A DNA stretch of 64,000 nt from Streptomyces sp. APSN-46.1 (GCF_022815725.1 NZ_JALGRF010000010.1:124001-188000), one strand, 5' to 3'; positions 1 through 8,250 are shown, counted from the first letter of the stretch. The notes: generated from the letters alone by a model not told the origin. Program-made: numbers and translations.

Positions 1-584
1 ACAACGCGCTGGTCGGCCGCGACGCGACCTTCAAGTCGGTCGTGGTCACCTTCGGCGGCGACGTCGTCCGCCTGCACCCGCGGGTCAGCTACGCGGGCCC
101 CGGTGGCGAGGCCGAGCTCTTCGGCCTGTACTTCACGGACGCCGGCCAGCACCAGGAGCACCGCCTCCTGGTCACGCACGACGCGCCGCACTGCAAGTCG
201 AACGTGGTCTACAAGGGCGCGCTCCAGGGCCAGGACGCCCACGCCGTCTGGATCGGCGACGTCCTCATCGAGAAGAGCGCCGAGGGCACCGACACGTACG
301 AGATGAACCGCAACCTCGTCCTCACGGACGGCGCGCGGGTCGACTCGGTGCCGAACCTGGAGATCGAGACCGGCGAGATCGTCGGCGCCGGCCACGCCTC
401 CGCGACCGGCCGCTTCGACGACGAGCAGCTCTTCTACCTGCAGGCCCGCGGTATCCCGGCCGACGACGCCCGCCGCCTGGTCGTGCGCGGCTTCTTCGCG
501 GAGCTCGTGCAGCAGATCGGTGTCGCGGACATCGAGGAGCGCCTGCTCGCCAAGATCGAGACCGAGCTGCAGGCGTCCGTCTGA
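1..584 (+). CDS. sufD: SufD, Fe-S cluster assembly protein (3' part)
   Basis: This is the C-terminal part of SufD, the partner of SufB and SufC in the SufBCD scaffold that builds iron-sulfur clusters in the cytoplasm. The reading frame is open to the left edge (first full codon at position 3), so the gene begins outside the window. The visible residues form the beta-helix core typical of SufB/SufD, including HDAPHCKSNVVYKG and the late ARGIPADDARRLVVRGFF segment. The family link is from known SufD sequences. SufD rather than SufB is inferred from what follows: the stop overlaps the ATG of a Rieske protein and then sufC, the usual actinobacterial order. Confidence 0.93.
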   Translation, partial: NALVGRDATFKSVVVTFGGDVVRLHPRVSYAGPGGEAELFGLYFTDAGQHQEHRLLVTHDAPHCKSNVVYKGALQGQDAHAVWIGDVLIEKSAEGTDTYEMNRNLVLTDGARVDSVPNLEIETGEIVGAGHASATGRFDDEQLFYLQARGIPADDARRLVVRGFFAELVQQIGVADIEERLLAKIETELQASV

Positions 585-901
585 TGGCCTACGTCAAGGT
601 GTGCGCGCTGAGCGAGCTGGAGGAGAACACCCCCAAGCGGGTGGAAATCGACGGCACGCCGGTGTCTATCGTCTCCACCGAGGGGGAGGTGTTCGCGATC
701 AACGACATCTGCTCGCACGCGAACGTCTCGCTCTCGGAGGGTGAGGTCGAGGACTGCATGATCGAGTGCTGGCTGCACGGGTCGTCGTTCGACCTGCGCA
801 CCGGCAAGCCCTCCGGTCTGCCCGCGACGCGCCCCGTCCCCGTATACCCCGTAAAGATCGAAGGGGACGACGTGCTCGTCTCCCTCACCCAGGAGTCCTG
901 A
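584..901 (+). CDS. Rieske-type [2Fe-2S] ferredoxin in the suf operon
   Basis: A 105-residue soluble Rieske protein. The cluster ligands are visible as CSH (C43, H45) and CWLH (C62, H65), the two-Cys two-His pattern of a Rieske [2Fe-2S] centre. Such proteins are often annotated as the ferredoxin subunit of an aromatic-ring dioxygenase, but no oxygenase genes are nearby. The ATG overlaps the sufD stop by one base and sufC follows after 7 bases, so it is translated with the Suf machinery. I infer that it donates electrons for, or receives, Suf clusters; the sequence alone cannot separate these roles. This placement is common in Actinobacteria. Confidence 0.9.
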   Translation: MAYVKVCALSELEENTPKRVEIDGTPVSIVSTEGEVFAINDICSHANVSLSEGEVEDCMIECWLHGSSFDLRTGKPSGLPATRPVPVYPVKIEGDDVLVSLTQES

Positions 902-908
902 GGTACCC

Positions 909-1676
909 ATGGCAACGCTTGAAATCCACGATCTGCACGTCTCCGTCGAAGCCGAGCACGGCGCCCGCGAGATCCTCAAGGGTGTTGACCTCACGGTCAA
1001 GCAGGGTGAGACGCACGCCATCATGGGCCCGAACGGCTCCGGCAAGTCCACCCTGGCGTACTCCCTCGCCGGTCACCCGAAGTACACCATCACCGGTGGC
1101 ACCGTGACCCTCGACGGCGAAGACGTCCTGGAGATGACCGTCGACGAGCGCGCCCGCGCCGGCGTCTTCCTCGCCATGCAGTACCCGGTCGAGGTCCCCG
1201 GCGTCTCGGTCTCCAACTTCCTGCGCACCTCGGCCACCGCCATCCGCGGCGAGGCGCCGAAGCTGCGCACCTGGGTGAAGGAGGTCAAGTCCGCCATGGA
1301 GCAGCTCCAGATGGACCCGGCCTTCGCCGAGCGCAACGTCAACGAGGGCTTCTCCGGCGGTGAGAAGAAGCGCCACGAGATCCTCCAGCTGGAGCTCCTC
1401 AAGCCGAAGATCGCGATCCTCGACGAGACGGACTCCGGCCTGGACGTCGACGCCCTGCGCCAGGTCTCCGAGGGCGTCAACCGTGTCCGCGCGACCGGCG
1501 AGGTCGGCACGCTGCTGATCACGCACTACACGCGGATCCTCCGCTACATCAAGCCCGACTTCGTTCACGTCTTCTCGGAAGGCCGCATCGTCGAGTCCGG
1601 TGGCGCCGAGCTCGCCGACAAGCTGGAGGCGGAAGGCTACGAGGCGTACAGCACGAAGGGTGGCGCGACCGCGTGA
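909..1676 (+). CDS. sufC: SufC, ATPase of the SufBCD complex
   Basis: SufC is the soluble ABC-type ATPase that drives cluster assembly on SufB-SufD. The 255-residue protein has Walker A GPNGSGKST at 40-48, the signature FSGGEKKR at 148-155 and Walker B with IAILDETDSGLD at 168-179. SufC proteins carry this ETDSGLD form. There is no transmembrane segment, so it is not a transporter subunit. The start at ATG 909 is chosen because a short purine-rich GAGG lies just upstream. The TGA overlaps the GTG start of sufS, implying translational coupling. Confidence 0.96.
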   Translation: MATLEIHDLHVSVEAEHGAREILKGVDLTVKQGETHAIMGPNGSGKSTLAYSLAGHPKYTITGGTVTLDGEDVLEMTVDERARAGVFLAMQYPVEVPGVSVSNFLRTSATAIRGEAPKLRTWVKEVKSAMEQLQMDPAFAERNVNEGFSGGEKKRHEILQLELLKPKIAILDETDSGLDVDALRQVSEGVNRVRATGEVGTLLITHYTRILRYIKPDFVHVFSEGRIVESGGAELADKLEAEGYEAYSTKGGATA

Positions 1677-2929
1677 CACAGTTGCCCGGCCTCCTCGACA
1701 TCGAGGCGATCCGCAAGGACTTCCCCCTGCTGGATCGTGTGGTCCACGACGGGAAGAAGATCGTTTACCTGGACAACGCGGCGACTTCGCAGAAGCCGCG
1801 CCAGGTGCTCGACGCGCTGAACGAGTACTACGAGCAGCACAACGCCAACGTCCACCGCGGCGTGCACGTGCTCGCCGAGGAGGCCACGGCGCTGTACGAG
1901 GGTGCCCGCGACAAGGTCGCCGCCTTCATCAACGCCCCGAGCCGCAACGAGGTCATCTTCACGAAGAACGCCTCCGAGTCGCTCAACCTGGTCGCGAACA
2001 TGCTCGGCTGGGCGGACGAGCCCTACCGGGTCGACCGCGACACCGAGATCGCCATCACCGAGATGGAGCACCACTCCAACATCGTGCCGTGGCAGCTGCT
2101 CTCGCAGCGCACCGGCGCGAAGCTGAAGTGGTTCGGCCTCACCGACGACGGCCGGCTCGACCTGTCCAACATCGAAGAGGTCATCACGGAGCAGACGAAG
2201 ATCGTCTCCTTCACGCTGGTCTCCAACATCATGGGCACGGTCAACCCGGTCGACGCGATCGTCCGGCGCGCGCAGGAGGTCGGCGCCCTGGTGCTGATCG
2301 ACGCCTCGCAGGCCGCTCCGCACATGCCGCTGGACGTACAGGCGCTCGGCGCCGACTTCGTGGCCTTCACCGGCCACAAGATGTGCGGCCCGACCGGCAT
2401 CGGCGTCCTCTGGGGCCGCCAGGAGCTGCTTGAGGACCTGCCGCCCTTCCTGGGCGGCGGCGAGATGATCGAAACCGTCTCGATGCACTCCTCGACGTAC
2501 GCCCCCGCGCCCCACAAGTTCGAGGCGGGCACGCCCCCGATCGCCCAGGCCGTCGGCCTCGGCGCGGCCGTGGACTACCTGACCGCGATCGGCATGGACA
2601 AGATCGCCGCGCACGAGCACGCGATCACCGAGTACGCGGTGAAGCGCCTCCTGGAGGTGCCCGACCTGCGGATTATCGGCCCGACCACGGCTGAGGACCG
2701 CGGCGCCGCGATCTCCTTCGTGCTCGGCGACATCCACCCGCACGACGTCGGCCAGGTGCTGGACGAGCAGGGCATCGCGGTCCGCGTGGGACACCACTGC
2801 GCGCGCCCGGTCTGCCTGCGGTACGGAATTCCTGCCACGACGCGAGCGTCTTTCTACTTGTACTCCTCTCCGGCCGAGGTCGACGCGCTGATCGATGGTC
2901 TGGAGCACGTACGGAACTTCTTCGGCTGA
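1673..2929 (+). CDS. sufS: SufS, cysteine desulfurase
   Basis: SufS is a pyridoxal-phosphate enzyme that removes sulfur from L-cysteine and hands it as persulfide to the scaffold. In the 418-residue product the PLP lysine is K236 in GHKMCGPTG, the cofactor histidine region is EMEHHSNIVPW near 131-140, and the catalytic cysteine is C376 in RVGHHCARPVC. These match class II (SufS-type) desulfurases, not IscS. The GTG start overlaps the sufC stop by four bases (GTGA). The next gene, sufU, is the expected sulfur acceptor for this class of SufS in Gram-positive bacteria. Confidence 0.96.
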   Translation: MTQLPGLLDIEAIRKDFPLLDRVVHDGKKIVYLDNAATSQKPRQVLDALNEYYEQHNANVHRGVHVLAEEATALYEGARDKVAAFINAPSRNEVIFTKNASESLNLVANMLGWADEPYRVDRDTEIAITEMEHHSNIVPWQLLSQRTGAKLKWFGLTDDGRLDLSNIEEVITEQTKIVSFTLVSNIMGTVNPVDAIVRRAQEVGALVLIDASQAAPHMPLDVQALGADFVAFTGHKMCGPTGIGVLWGRQELLEDLPPFLGGGEMIETVSMHSSTYAPAPHKFEAGTPPIAQAVGLGAAVDYLTAIGMDKIAAHEHAITEYAVKRLLEVPDLRIIGPTTAEDRGAAISFVLGDIHPHDVGQVLDEQGIAVRVGHHCARPVCLRYGIPATTRASFYLYSSPAEVDALIDGLEHVRNFFG

Positions 2930-2955
2930 CCGAGGGCGACGAGGACGAGGACGCA

Positions 2956-3417
2956 GTGAAGCTGGATTCGATGTACCAGGAACTCATCCTGGACCACTAC
3001 AAGCACCCGCACGGGCGTGGCCTGCGCGAGGGTGACGCCGAAGTGCACCACGTCAACCCGACGTGCGGCGACGAGATCACGCTGCGCGTGAAGTACGACG
3101 GCGAGACGCTCACCGACGTCTCCTACGAGGGCCAGGGCTGCTCCATCAGCCAGGCCAGCGCGTCCGTACTGAACGAGCTGCTCGTCGGCAAGGAGCTGTC
3201 CGAGGCGCGGAAGATCCAGGGCGTGTTCCTGGAGCTGATGCAGTCCAAGGGCAAGGTCGAGCCGGACGAGGAGATGGAGGAGGTGCTGGAGGACGCGGTC
3301 GCGTTCGCCGGTGTCTCCAAGTACCCCGCGCGTGTGAAGTGTGCTCTGCTGAGCTGGATGGCGTGGAAGGACGCGACCGCCCAGGTTCTGGGCGACGCGG
3401 AGAGGAAGACGGCATGA
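2956..3417 (+). CDS. sufU: SufU, zinc-dependent sulfurtransferase for SufS
   Basis: A 153-residue IscU/NifU-like protein. The zinc/sulfur ligands are visible: C37 and D39 in TCGDE, C62 in GQGCSIS and C129 in VKCALLSW. The region between C62 and C129 is longer than in IscU, as is usual for SufU, which works as the zinc-bound sulfur relay from SufS rather than as a cluster scaffold. It starts at GTG 2956, 26 bases after sufS, and its stop overlaps the ATG of the next gene. The function follows from the family and the operon position. Confidence 0.94.
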   Translation: MKLDSMYQELILDHYKHPHGRGLREGDAEVHHVNPTCGDEITLRVKYDGETLTDVSYEGQGCSISQASASVLNELLVGKELSEARKIQGVFLELMQSKGKVEPDEEMEEVLEDAVAFAGVSKYPARVKCALLSWMAWKDATAQVLGDAERKTA

Positions 3418-3758
3418 CCGACAACGCGACGCCCGAGGCGTCGACCAAGCCGGCTACGGAGGAAGAGGTCCGCGAGGCCCTCTACGACGTGGTCGACCCC
3501 GAGCTGGGCATCGACGTCGTCAACCTGGGCCTGATCTACGGCATCCACATCGATGACGCGAACATCGCCACCCTCGACATGACGCTGACCTCGGCGGCCT
3601 GCCCGCTGACGGATGTCATCGAGGACCAGGCGAAGTCGGCGACGGACGGCATCGTCAACGAGCTTCGCATCAACTGGGTCTGGATGCCCCCGTGGGGCCC
3701 GGACAAGATCACGGACGACGGCCGTGAGCAGCTGCGCGCGCTCGGCTTCAACGTCTGA
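3414..3758 (+). CDS. sufT: SufT-like Fe-S assembly factor (DUF59/MIP18)
   Basis: A 114-residue DUF59/MIP18 protein, related to SufT and to eukaryotic CIA2, thought to help load clusters onto target proteins. The conserved cysteine is C63 in TSAACPLTDVIE, and the DPELGIDVVNLGLIY motif lies at 29-43. The start is the ATG at 3414, which overlaps the sufU stop (ATGA); a longer reading frame reaching back into sufU is a shadow. It is the last gene of the suf operon and is followed after 15 bases by a strong hairpin. Confidence 0.93.
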   Translation: MTDNATPEASTKPATEEEVREALYDVVDPELGIDVVNLGLIYGIHIDDANIATLDMTLTSAACPLTDVIEDQAKSATDGIVNELRINWVWMPPWGPDKITDDGREQLRALGFNV

Positions 3759-3773
3759 CCGCTCCTTGCGTAC

Positions 3774-3807
3774 GAGGGCCCCCGGCACGGTCGTGCCGGG
3801 GGCCCTC
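3774..3807 (+). terminator. Terminator of the suf operon
   Basis: A perfect 16-bp stem (3774-3789 with 3792-3807) with a minimal loop lies 15 bases after the sufT stop. It has no U-tract, which is normal for high-GC actinobacterial terminators. It is followed at 3829-3858 by three copies of a short GGGGGGCTGA-like repeat. Confidence 0.8.
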
Positions 3808-3873
3808 GCTGTTCGTCCGGCGGACGGGCTGAGGGGGGCTGAGGGGGGCTGAGGGGGAGACGGCCCGGGCCGT

Positions 3874-3914
3874 ATGTGTACGAGCGTACGCAACGATGTG
3901 TACCTTTGTACGCA
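3874..3914 (+). promoter_or_regulatory. Two TetR-type operator palindromes overlapping the transporter start
   Basis: Two near-palindromes of the form ATGTGTAC-N4-GTACGCA occur at 3874-3892 and 3896-3914, exactly 22 bp apart, about two helical turns. Each half-site pairs with its partner at 7 of 8 positions. The second copy ends on the A of the proposed ATG of the small multidrug transporter. The spacing and symmetry fit a pair of TetR dimers, and a TetR gene is the next gene but one. Binding is inferred. Confidence 0.7.
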
Positions 3915-4237
3915 TGCCCCCTTACGCACTGCTCGCCGCCGCCATCGCCGCCGAGGTCGCCGGGACCACCGCCATGAAGTACAGCGACGGCTTCTCGAAG
4001 CTGTGGCCGTCGCTGGCGACGGTGGCCGGCTATCTCATCGCCTTCACGCTGCTCGCGCAGACGCTGAAGTCGATGTCGGTCGGTACCGCCTACGCGATAT
4101 GGGCGGGCGTCGGCACCGCCGCCATCGCCGCGATCGGCATGCTCTTCATGGGGGAGGCGGCCACCGCCGCGAAGATGGCGGGGCTGGTGCTGGTCATCGC
4201 CGGGGTGGTCCTGCTGAATCTGGGCGGGGCGCACTGA
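3914..4237 (+). CDS. Small multidrug resistance (SMR/EmrE-type) transporter
   Basis: A 107-residue inner-membrane protein of four hydrophobic helices. The SMR signature is clear: the helix-1 glutamate lies in AAAIAAEVAGTTAMKYSDGF (E14 region), and WAGVGTAAIAAIGMLFMGE and the final VLVIAGVVLLNLGGAH helix follow the EmrE pattern. SMR proteins are proton-coupled exporters of cationic drugs or guanidinium compounds. I chose ATG 3914 rather than the in-frame ATG at 3896, because the latter would place the operator repeat inside the gene and add MCTFVR before a typical SMR start. The stop overlaps the start of the TetR regulator, so the two are co-transcribed. Confidence 0.9.
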   Translation: MPPYALLAAAIAAEVAGTTAMKYSDGFSKLWPSLATVAGYLIAFTLLAQTLKSMSVGTAYAIWAGVGTAAIAAIGMLFMGEAATAAKMAGLVLVIAGVVLLNLGGAH

Positions 4238-4776
4238 TGGCCGCGGCGGGTGTGCGCAGGTACGACCCCGAGCGGCGGCAGCGGATCATCGACGCGGCGA
4301 TCCGGGTGGTGGGCGCGAAGGGCATCGCCGGGCTGAGCCACCGGAGCGTGGCGGCCGAGGCGGACGTGCCGCTGGGCTCGACGACGTACCACTTCAAGAC
4401 GCTCGACGACCTGCTGGTGGCGGCGCTCCGGCAGGCCAACGAGGCCTTCGTGGTGACACTTCCGGCCGCCCCGGGGGAGGACCTGGCGGAGTCCCTGGCC
4501 CGGCTGCTGGGCGAGCTGCTGGCCGCGGACCGGGGGCGGGCGGAGCTGGAGTACGAGCTGTACCTGGCGGCGCTGCGGCGGCCGGCGCTGAGGCCGGTGG
4601 CGGCGGAGTGGTGCGAGGCGGTGGCCGTCGCCCTCGCGCGGTGGACCGACGCGGTGACGGCGCGGGCGCTGGTGGCGGTGATGGACGGGATCTGCCTACA
4701 GGTGCTGCTGACGGACGCGGAGTACGACGAGTCGTACGCCCGCGACATCCTCGGCCGCGTCCTGCGCGGGGCGTAG
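4237..4776 (+). CDS. TetR family regulator, probable repressor of the SMR gene
   Basis: A 179-residue TetR-family protein. The N-terminal DNA-binding domain covers about residues 10-60, with RIIDAAIRVVGAKGIAGLSH and the recognition region VAAEADVPLGSTTYHFKTLDD. The C-terminal part is the variable ligand and dimer domain. The ATG overlaps the TGA of the transporter. I infer that it represses the two-gene operon through the palindromes at 3874-3914 and is released by a transported cation or drug; the ligand is unknown. Confidence 0.9.
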   Translation: MAAAGVRRYDPERRQRIIDAAIRVVGAKGIAGLSHRSVAAEADVPLGSTTYHFKTLDDLLVAALRQANEAFVVTLPAAPGEDLAESLARLLGELLAADRGRAELEYELYLAALRRPALRPVAAEWCEAVAVALARWTDAVTARALVAVMDGICLQVLLTDAEYDESYARDILGRVLRGA

Positions 4777-4784
4777 CCACCCCG

Positions 4785-4852
4785 GCGCTGCCGCGCCCCG
4801 GGGGTCCGGCGCCGCCCCTGCGCTGCCGCGCCCCGGGGGTCCGGCGCCGCCC
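4785..4852. repeat. Tandem 35-bp repeat, two copies
   Basis: A 33-bp GC-rich unit is present at 4785-4817 and again, identically, at 4820-4852, giving a 35-bp period. Each unit contains internal palindromic GC blocks. It lies between the convergent TetR gene and the HxlR-redoxin gene and may help terminate transcription. Confidence 0.75.
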
Positions 4853-5002
4853 GGAGTATCGACACCTCGGAGGCTGCCGTGCTCCGGCGGTTGCGGCGGC
4901 CGGGGTTGCCGCTCCCGCGTAGCCGGTACCCGGGGATGCGGAGTGCGGGGGATCCGCGCTCAACCCCCGGGCGGATGCGGCGCGTAAGGGGGTTCCGGCC
5001 GG

Positions 5003-5884
5003 CTAGGCCTCGGCGGCGGAGCGGATGGTGCGCAGGGCCGTCGTGACGCTGGCCTCGATGTCCCGGATCGGGTACATCACCTCGCGGACCGTGCGGTCCC
5101 GGTCCACCACCAGGGTCAGCCGCTTCATCCGGCTCATCCCCGCCGCCCGGAACGTCGGCAGCCGCAGCGCCGCCGTCAGGGCCAGATCCGCGTCCGAGAG
5201 GAGCGGGAAGCGCAGCCGCTCCTTCTCCGCGAACTCCCGCTGCTCGTCCGGCCGCTGCGTCGACACCCCGTGGACCGTGGCCCCCGCCGCCGTGAACTCC
5301 GCCAGCTGGTCCCGGTACGTACACGACTCGAACGTACAGCCCTTCGCGCCCGGGATCCCGGCCCAGCCGGGCGGGTAGGACTCGGCGCGCGCGTAAGCGC
5401 CGGGGAAGCCGTACAGCACCGTGAAATCCGTGTCCGCGACCGGATCGCGGAGCTCGCCGAAGCGGTCCGGCAGCAGCAGCTCCGGCAGCCTGGTGCCCCG
5501 CAGCGCGTGCACCCGTGCCGCCTCGCGCGAGGCCTCGTCCGTCGTCGCGGTCATCTCTCCCTCTCCCAGGACCCAGGTGTCTCCCCAGTCCTGGAGGGCC
5601 ACCAGGACCGGCAGCAGCCCCCGTCCGCGCGGGGTCAGCCGGTACTCGTGCCGTACCGGACGTTCCTGGTACGGCTCGCGCGTCAGCACCCCGGCCTCGA
5701 CCAGCAGCTTCAGCCGCTCGGCCAGAACCTTCCGGGACACGCCCAGCTCCCGCTGGAGCTCGTCGAAGCGGTGCACGCCCCGCGCGGCGTCCCGCACGAT
5801 CAGCAGCGTCCACCAGTCGCCCACGACGTCGAGGGCCTGGGCGATGGAGCAGTCCGCGTCACCGAGGTGTGTGCGCTGGGCCAT
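5003..5884 (-). CDS. HxlR-type regulator fused to a peroxiredoxin-like domain
   Basis: A 293-residue two-domain protein. Residues 1-110 form an HxlR winged helix with the usual early cysteine (C12 in GDADCSIAQALDVVGDWWTL) and the RFDELQRELGVSRKVLAERL recognition region. Residues 128-290 resemble an AhpC/TSA redoxin, with VLYGFPGAYARAESYPPG and a C-x4-C motif at C183/C188. HxlR cysteines can sense disulfide or electrophile stress in characterised members, so a fused redoxin suggests a redox-sensing regulator, but this is inference. The start at 5884 is an ATG next to an upstream AGGAGT. It is divergent from an MFS exporter, with a palindrome between them. Confidence 0.85.
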   Translation of the reverse strand: MAQRTHLGDADCSIAQALDVVGDWWTLLIVRDAARGVHRFDELQRELGVSRKVLAERLKLLVEAGVLTREPYQERPVRHEYRLTPRGRGLLPVLVALQDWGDTWVLGEGEMTATTDEASREAARVHALRGTRLPELLLPDRFGELRDPVADTDFTVLYGFPGAYARAESYPPGWAGIPGAKGCTFESCTYRDQLAEFTAAGATVHGVSTQRPDEQREFAEKERLRFPLLSDADLALTAALRLPTFRAAGMSRMKRLTLVVDRDRTVREVMYPIRDIEASVTTALRTIRSAAEA

Positions 5885-5927
5885 GGGCACTCCTTTGTCC
5901 GTTGACCCGAGGCTGTCATGCTGACAT

Positions 5928-5952
5928 AGTCCGTTCCCAAAAGGAACTGACT
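5928..5952. promoter_or_regulatory. Operator-like palindrome between HxlR fusion and MFS gene
   Basis: Inverted arms AGTCCGTTCC (5928-5937) and GGAACTGACT (5943-5952) match at 9 of 10 positions around a CAAAA spacer. The site sits in the 91-bp divergent intergenic region, the expected place for HxlR binding. Confidence 0.65.
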
Positions 5953-5975
5953 CGTGGGACCTGGGGGGACCGGGC

Positions 5976-7223
5976 GTGTTGCAGGGTTTCAAGGACGTAC
6001 CGAGAGCGGTGTGGCTGCTCTCGGCCGGCGTGTTCGTCAACGCCGTGGCCAGCTTCACGTTCATCTTCGTCTTCGTGTACCTGACCGGCCCGCGCGGTCT
6101 CGGCATCGCCGAGGCGGGCCTGGTCACCGGAATCGGCGGCATCGGTGTGGTGGCCGGGAACTTCACCGGCGGTTGGTACGGCGACCGCTACGGCCACCGC
6201 CGCGTGCTGCTCGCCGCCTCCGCCCTCGGCGGCGCCGCCCTCACCCTGCTCCCGCTGCTGCCCACCGCCGTGCTCTACGTCGCCCTGCCCCTGGCCCAGT
6301 ACACCCTCGGGGTCGTCCGCTCCGCCAACTCCGCCCTGGTGGCGGTGATCGTCCCGGAGGGCGCCAGGCGCCAGGCCTTCGCCGTCGTGCGCTGCGTCGC
6401 CAACGGCGGCTTCACCCTCGGCCCGCCGCTGGGCGGCCTGATCGCCACCGGCCTCTCGTACGACTGGCTCTTCGTCGGCGACGGCATCGGCACCCTCCTC
6501 TTCGCTCTGTGGACCGCCCGCGCGGTCCCGGCGAGGGGCACTGCCCGGCGCGCCGCGACGGCGGAGGGCGCGAGCCGCGGGGGAGTCTGGCGCGAGCTGC
6601 GGGCGCGCCCCGCCGTCCTCGTGCTGCTCGGCGCGATCGTCGTCGTCGACGTCGTGTACCGGCAGCAGTACTCGACCTTCCCCGTCTTCCTCGCCGACCA
6701 CGGCCTCGACACCCGCGCCTACGGCCTGATCCTCGCCCTCAACGGCGCCGTCATCCTGGTCCTGGAACTCCCGGCGGCCGTCGCCCTGCGCAACCGCCCG
6801 CCGCTGCGGATCGTCGGCACCGGACTGCTGCTCGTGGGGGCTGGGTACGCGGCGCTGCTCGCCGGGGTGGCCGTCGGCACGGCCGTCGCCATGATGGTGC
6901 TGCTCAGCCTCGGCGAGATCCTCTACAAGACCACCGCCACCGCGTACATCGCCGACCAGGCACCCGAGCACGCGATCGGGCGGTTCCAGAGCCTCTACGC
7001 CGGTGTATCGGTCAGCGGCGTGGTGCTCGGTGCCCCGCTCGGCGGAGCGCTGTACTCGGCGGCCCCCGGCCTGCTGTGGCCCCTGTGCGCACTCCTCGCG
7101 GCGGGGGCGGGCGCGGCCGTGCTGTGGATGTCGGCGCGCGAGGGGCGGCGACCGGCGCGACCGGCACGCCCGGCGCGACCGGCACATGAGACCGGTTCGC
7201 GACCGCGGCCCGTCGCCGGTTAG
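5976..7223 (+). CDS. MFS transporter, DHA-type drug exporter
   Basis: A 415-residue polytopic membrane protein with about twelve hydrophobic segments. The loop motif GGWYGDRYGHRRVLL near residue 65-78 is the MFS motif A (GxxxDRxGRR). No substrate-specific motif is visible. The GTG at 5976 follows a GGGGGG ribosome-binding site. The gene is divergent from the HxlR-redoxin regulator and probably under its control, so export of a redox-active or electrophilic compound is a reasonable guess. The last 25 residues are a proline/arginine-rich tail (ARPARPARPAH). dapD starts only nine bases downstream. Confidence 0.88.
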   Translation: MLQGFKDVPRAVWLLSAGVFVNAVASFTFIFVFVYLTGPRGLGIAEAGLVTGIGGIGVVAGNFTGGWYGDRYGHRRVLLAASALGGAALTLLPLLPTAVLYVALPLAQYTLGVVRSANSALVAVIVPEGARRQAFAVVRCVANGGFTLGPPLGGLIATGLSYDWLFVGDGIGTLLFALWTARAVPARGTARRAATAEGASRGGVWRELRARPAVLVLLGAIVVVDVVYRQQYSTFPVFLADHGLDTRAYGLILALNGAVILVLELPAAVALRNRPPLRIVGTGLLLVGAGYAALLAGVAVGTAVAMMVLLSLGEILYKTTATAYIADQAPEHAIGRFQSLYAGVSVSGVVLGAPLGGALYSAAPGLLWPLCALLAAGAGAAVLWMSAREGRRPARPARPARPAHETGSRPRPVAG

Positions 7224-7232
7224 GTTTCAGGC

Positions 7233-8213
7233 ATGACTGCTACGCGTACCACCGGCGCCGTCGCCGCCGGACTTGCCACCATCGCCGCCGACGGCACCGT
7301 CCTCGACACCTGGTTCCCCGCCCCCGAGCTGGTCGCCGAGGCCGGCCCGGCCGGCTCCGAGCGCCTCGGCGTCGAGCGGGCCGCGGAGCTGCTGGGCGCC
7401 GCCGCGGCGAAGGCGCTGCGCCAGGACGCGGTCCGCGGCGTCGAGGTCGTGGCCGTCCGTACGGTGATCTCCTCGCTGGAGGACAAGCCGCTCGACGCGC
7501 ACGACGCGTACCTGCGCCTGCACCTGCTCAGCCACCGCCTGGTCAAGCCGCACGGCCAGAACCTGGACGGGGTCTTCGGCCTGCTGGCCAACGTCGCCTG
7601 GACCTCCCTGGGCCCGGTCGCGGTCGACGAGGTCGAGACCGTCCGCCTGAACGCCCGCGCCGAGGGCCTGCACCTCCAGGTCACCTCGATCGACAAGTTC
7701 CCCCGGATGACGGACTACGTCGCCCCCAAGGGCGTCCGTATCGCCGACGCTGACCGCGTCCGCCTCGGCGCGCACCTCGCCGAGGGCACCACCGTCATGC
7801 ACGAGGGCTTCGTCAACTTCAACGCCGGCACCCTCGGCACCTCCATGATCGAGGGCCGCATCTCCGCGGGCGTCGTGATCGGCGACGGCTCCGACGTCGG
7901 CGGCGGCGCGTCCACCATGGGCACCCTGTCGGGCGGCGGCAAGCAGATCATCTCGATCGGCGAGCGCTGCCTGATCGGCGCCGAGGCGGGCGTCGGCATC
8001 GCGCTGGGCGACGAGTGCATCGTCGAGGCCGGCCTGTACGTGACCGCGGGCACCCGCGTCACCCTGCCGGACGGCGAGATCGTCAAGGCGCTGACGCTCT
8101 CGGGCGCCAACAACATCCTCTTCCGCCGCAACTCGGTCACCGGCGCCGTCGAGGCCCGCCCGAACAACGCGGTCTGGGACGGCCTGAACGAGGTCCTGCA
8201 CAGCCACAACTGA
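7233..8213 (+). CDS. dapD: DapD, tetrahydrodipicolinate N-succinyltransferase
   Basis: DapD transfers succinyl from succinyl-CoA to tetrahydrodipicolinate in the lysine/meso-diaminopimelate pathway that supplies peptidoglycan. The 326-residue product has the long actinobacterial N-terminal domain and then a left-handed beta-helix of hexapeptide repeats (GTLGTSMIEGRISAGVVIGD, then GAEAGVGIALGDECIVEAGL). It ends with the SGANNILFRRNSVTGAVEA segment of the family. Length and sequence fit the mycobacterial/streptomycete form rather than the shorter enterobacterial DapD. ATG 7233 follows the MFS stop by nine bases; whether it has its own promoter cannot be decided here. A strong terminator follows. 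Confidence 0.95.
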   Translation: MTATRTTGAVAAGLATIAADGTVLDTWFPAPELVAEAGPAGSERLGVERAAELLGAAAAKALRQDAVRGVEVVAVRTVISSLEDKPLDAHDAYLRLHLLSHRLVKPHGQNLDGVFGLLANVAWTSLGPVAVDEVETVRLNARAEGLHLQVTSIDKFPRMTDYVAPKGVRIADADRVRLGAHLAEGTTVMHEGFVNFNAGTLGTSMIEGRISAGVVIGDGSDVGGGASTMGTLSGGGKQIISIGERCLIGAEAGVGIALGDECIVEAGLYVTAGTRVTLPDGEIVKALTLSGANNILFRRNSVTGAVEARPNNAVWDGLNEVLHSHN

Positions 8214-8250
8214 CGATCCGTCGCGGGACGGCGCTCGGGCCGGTGTCGCG

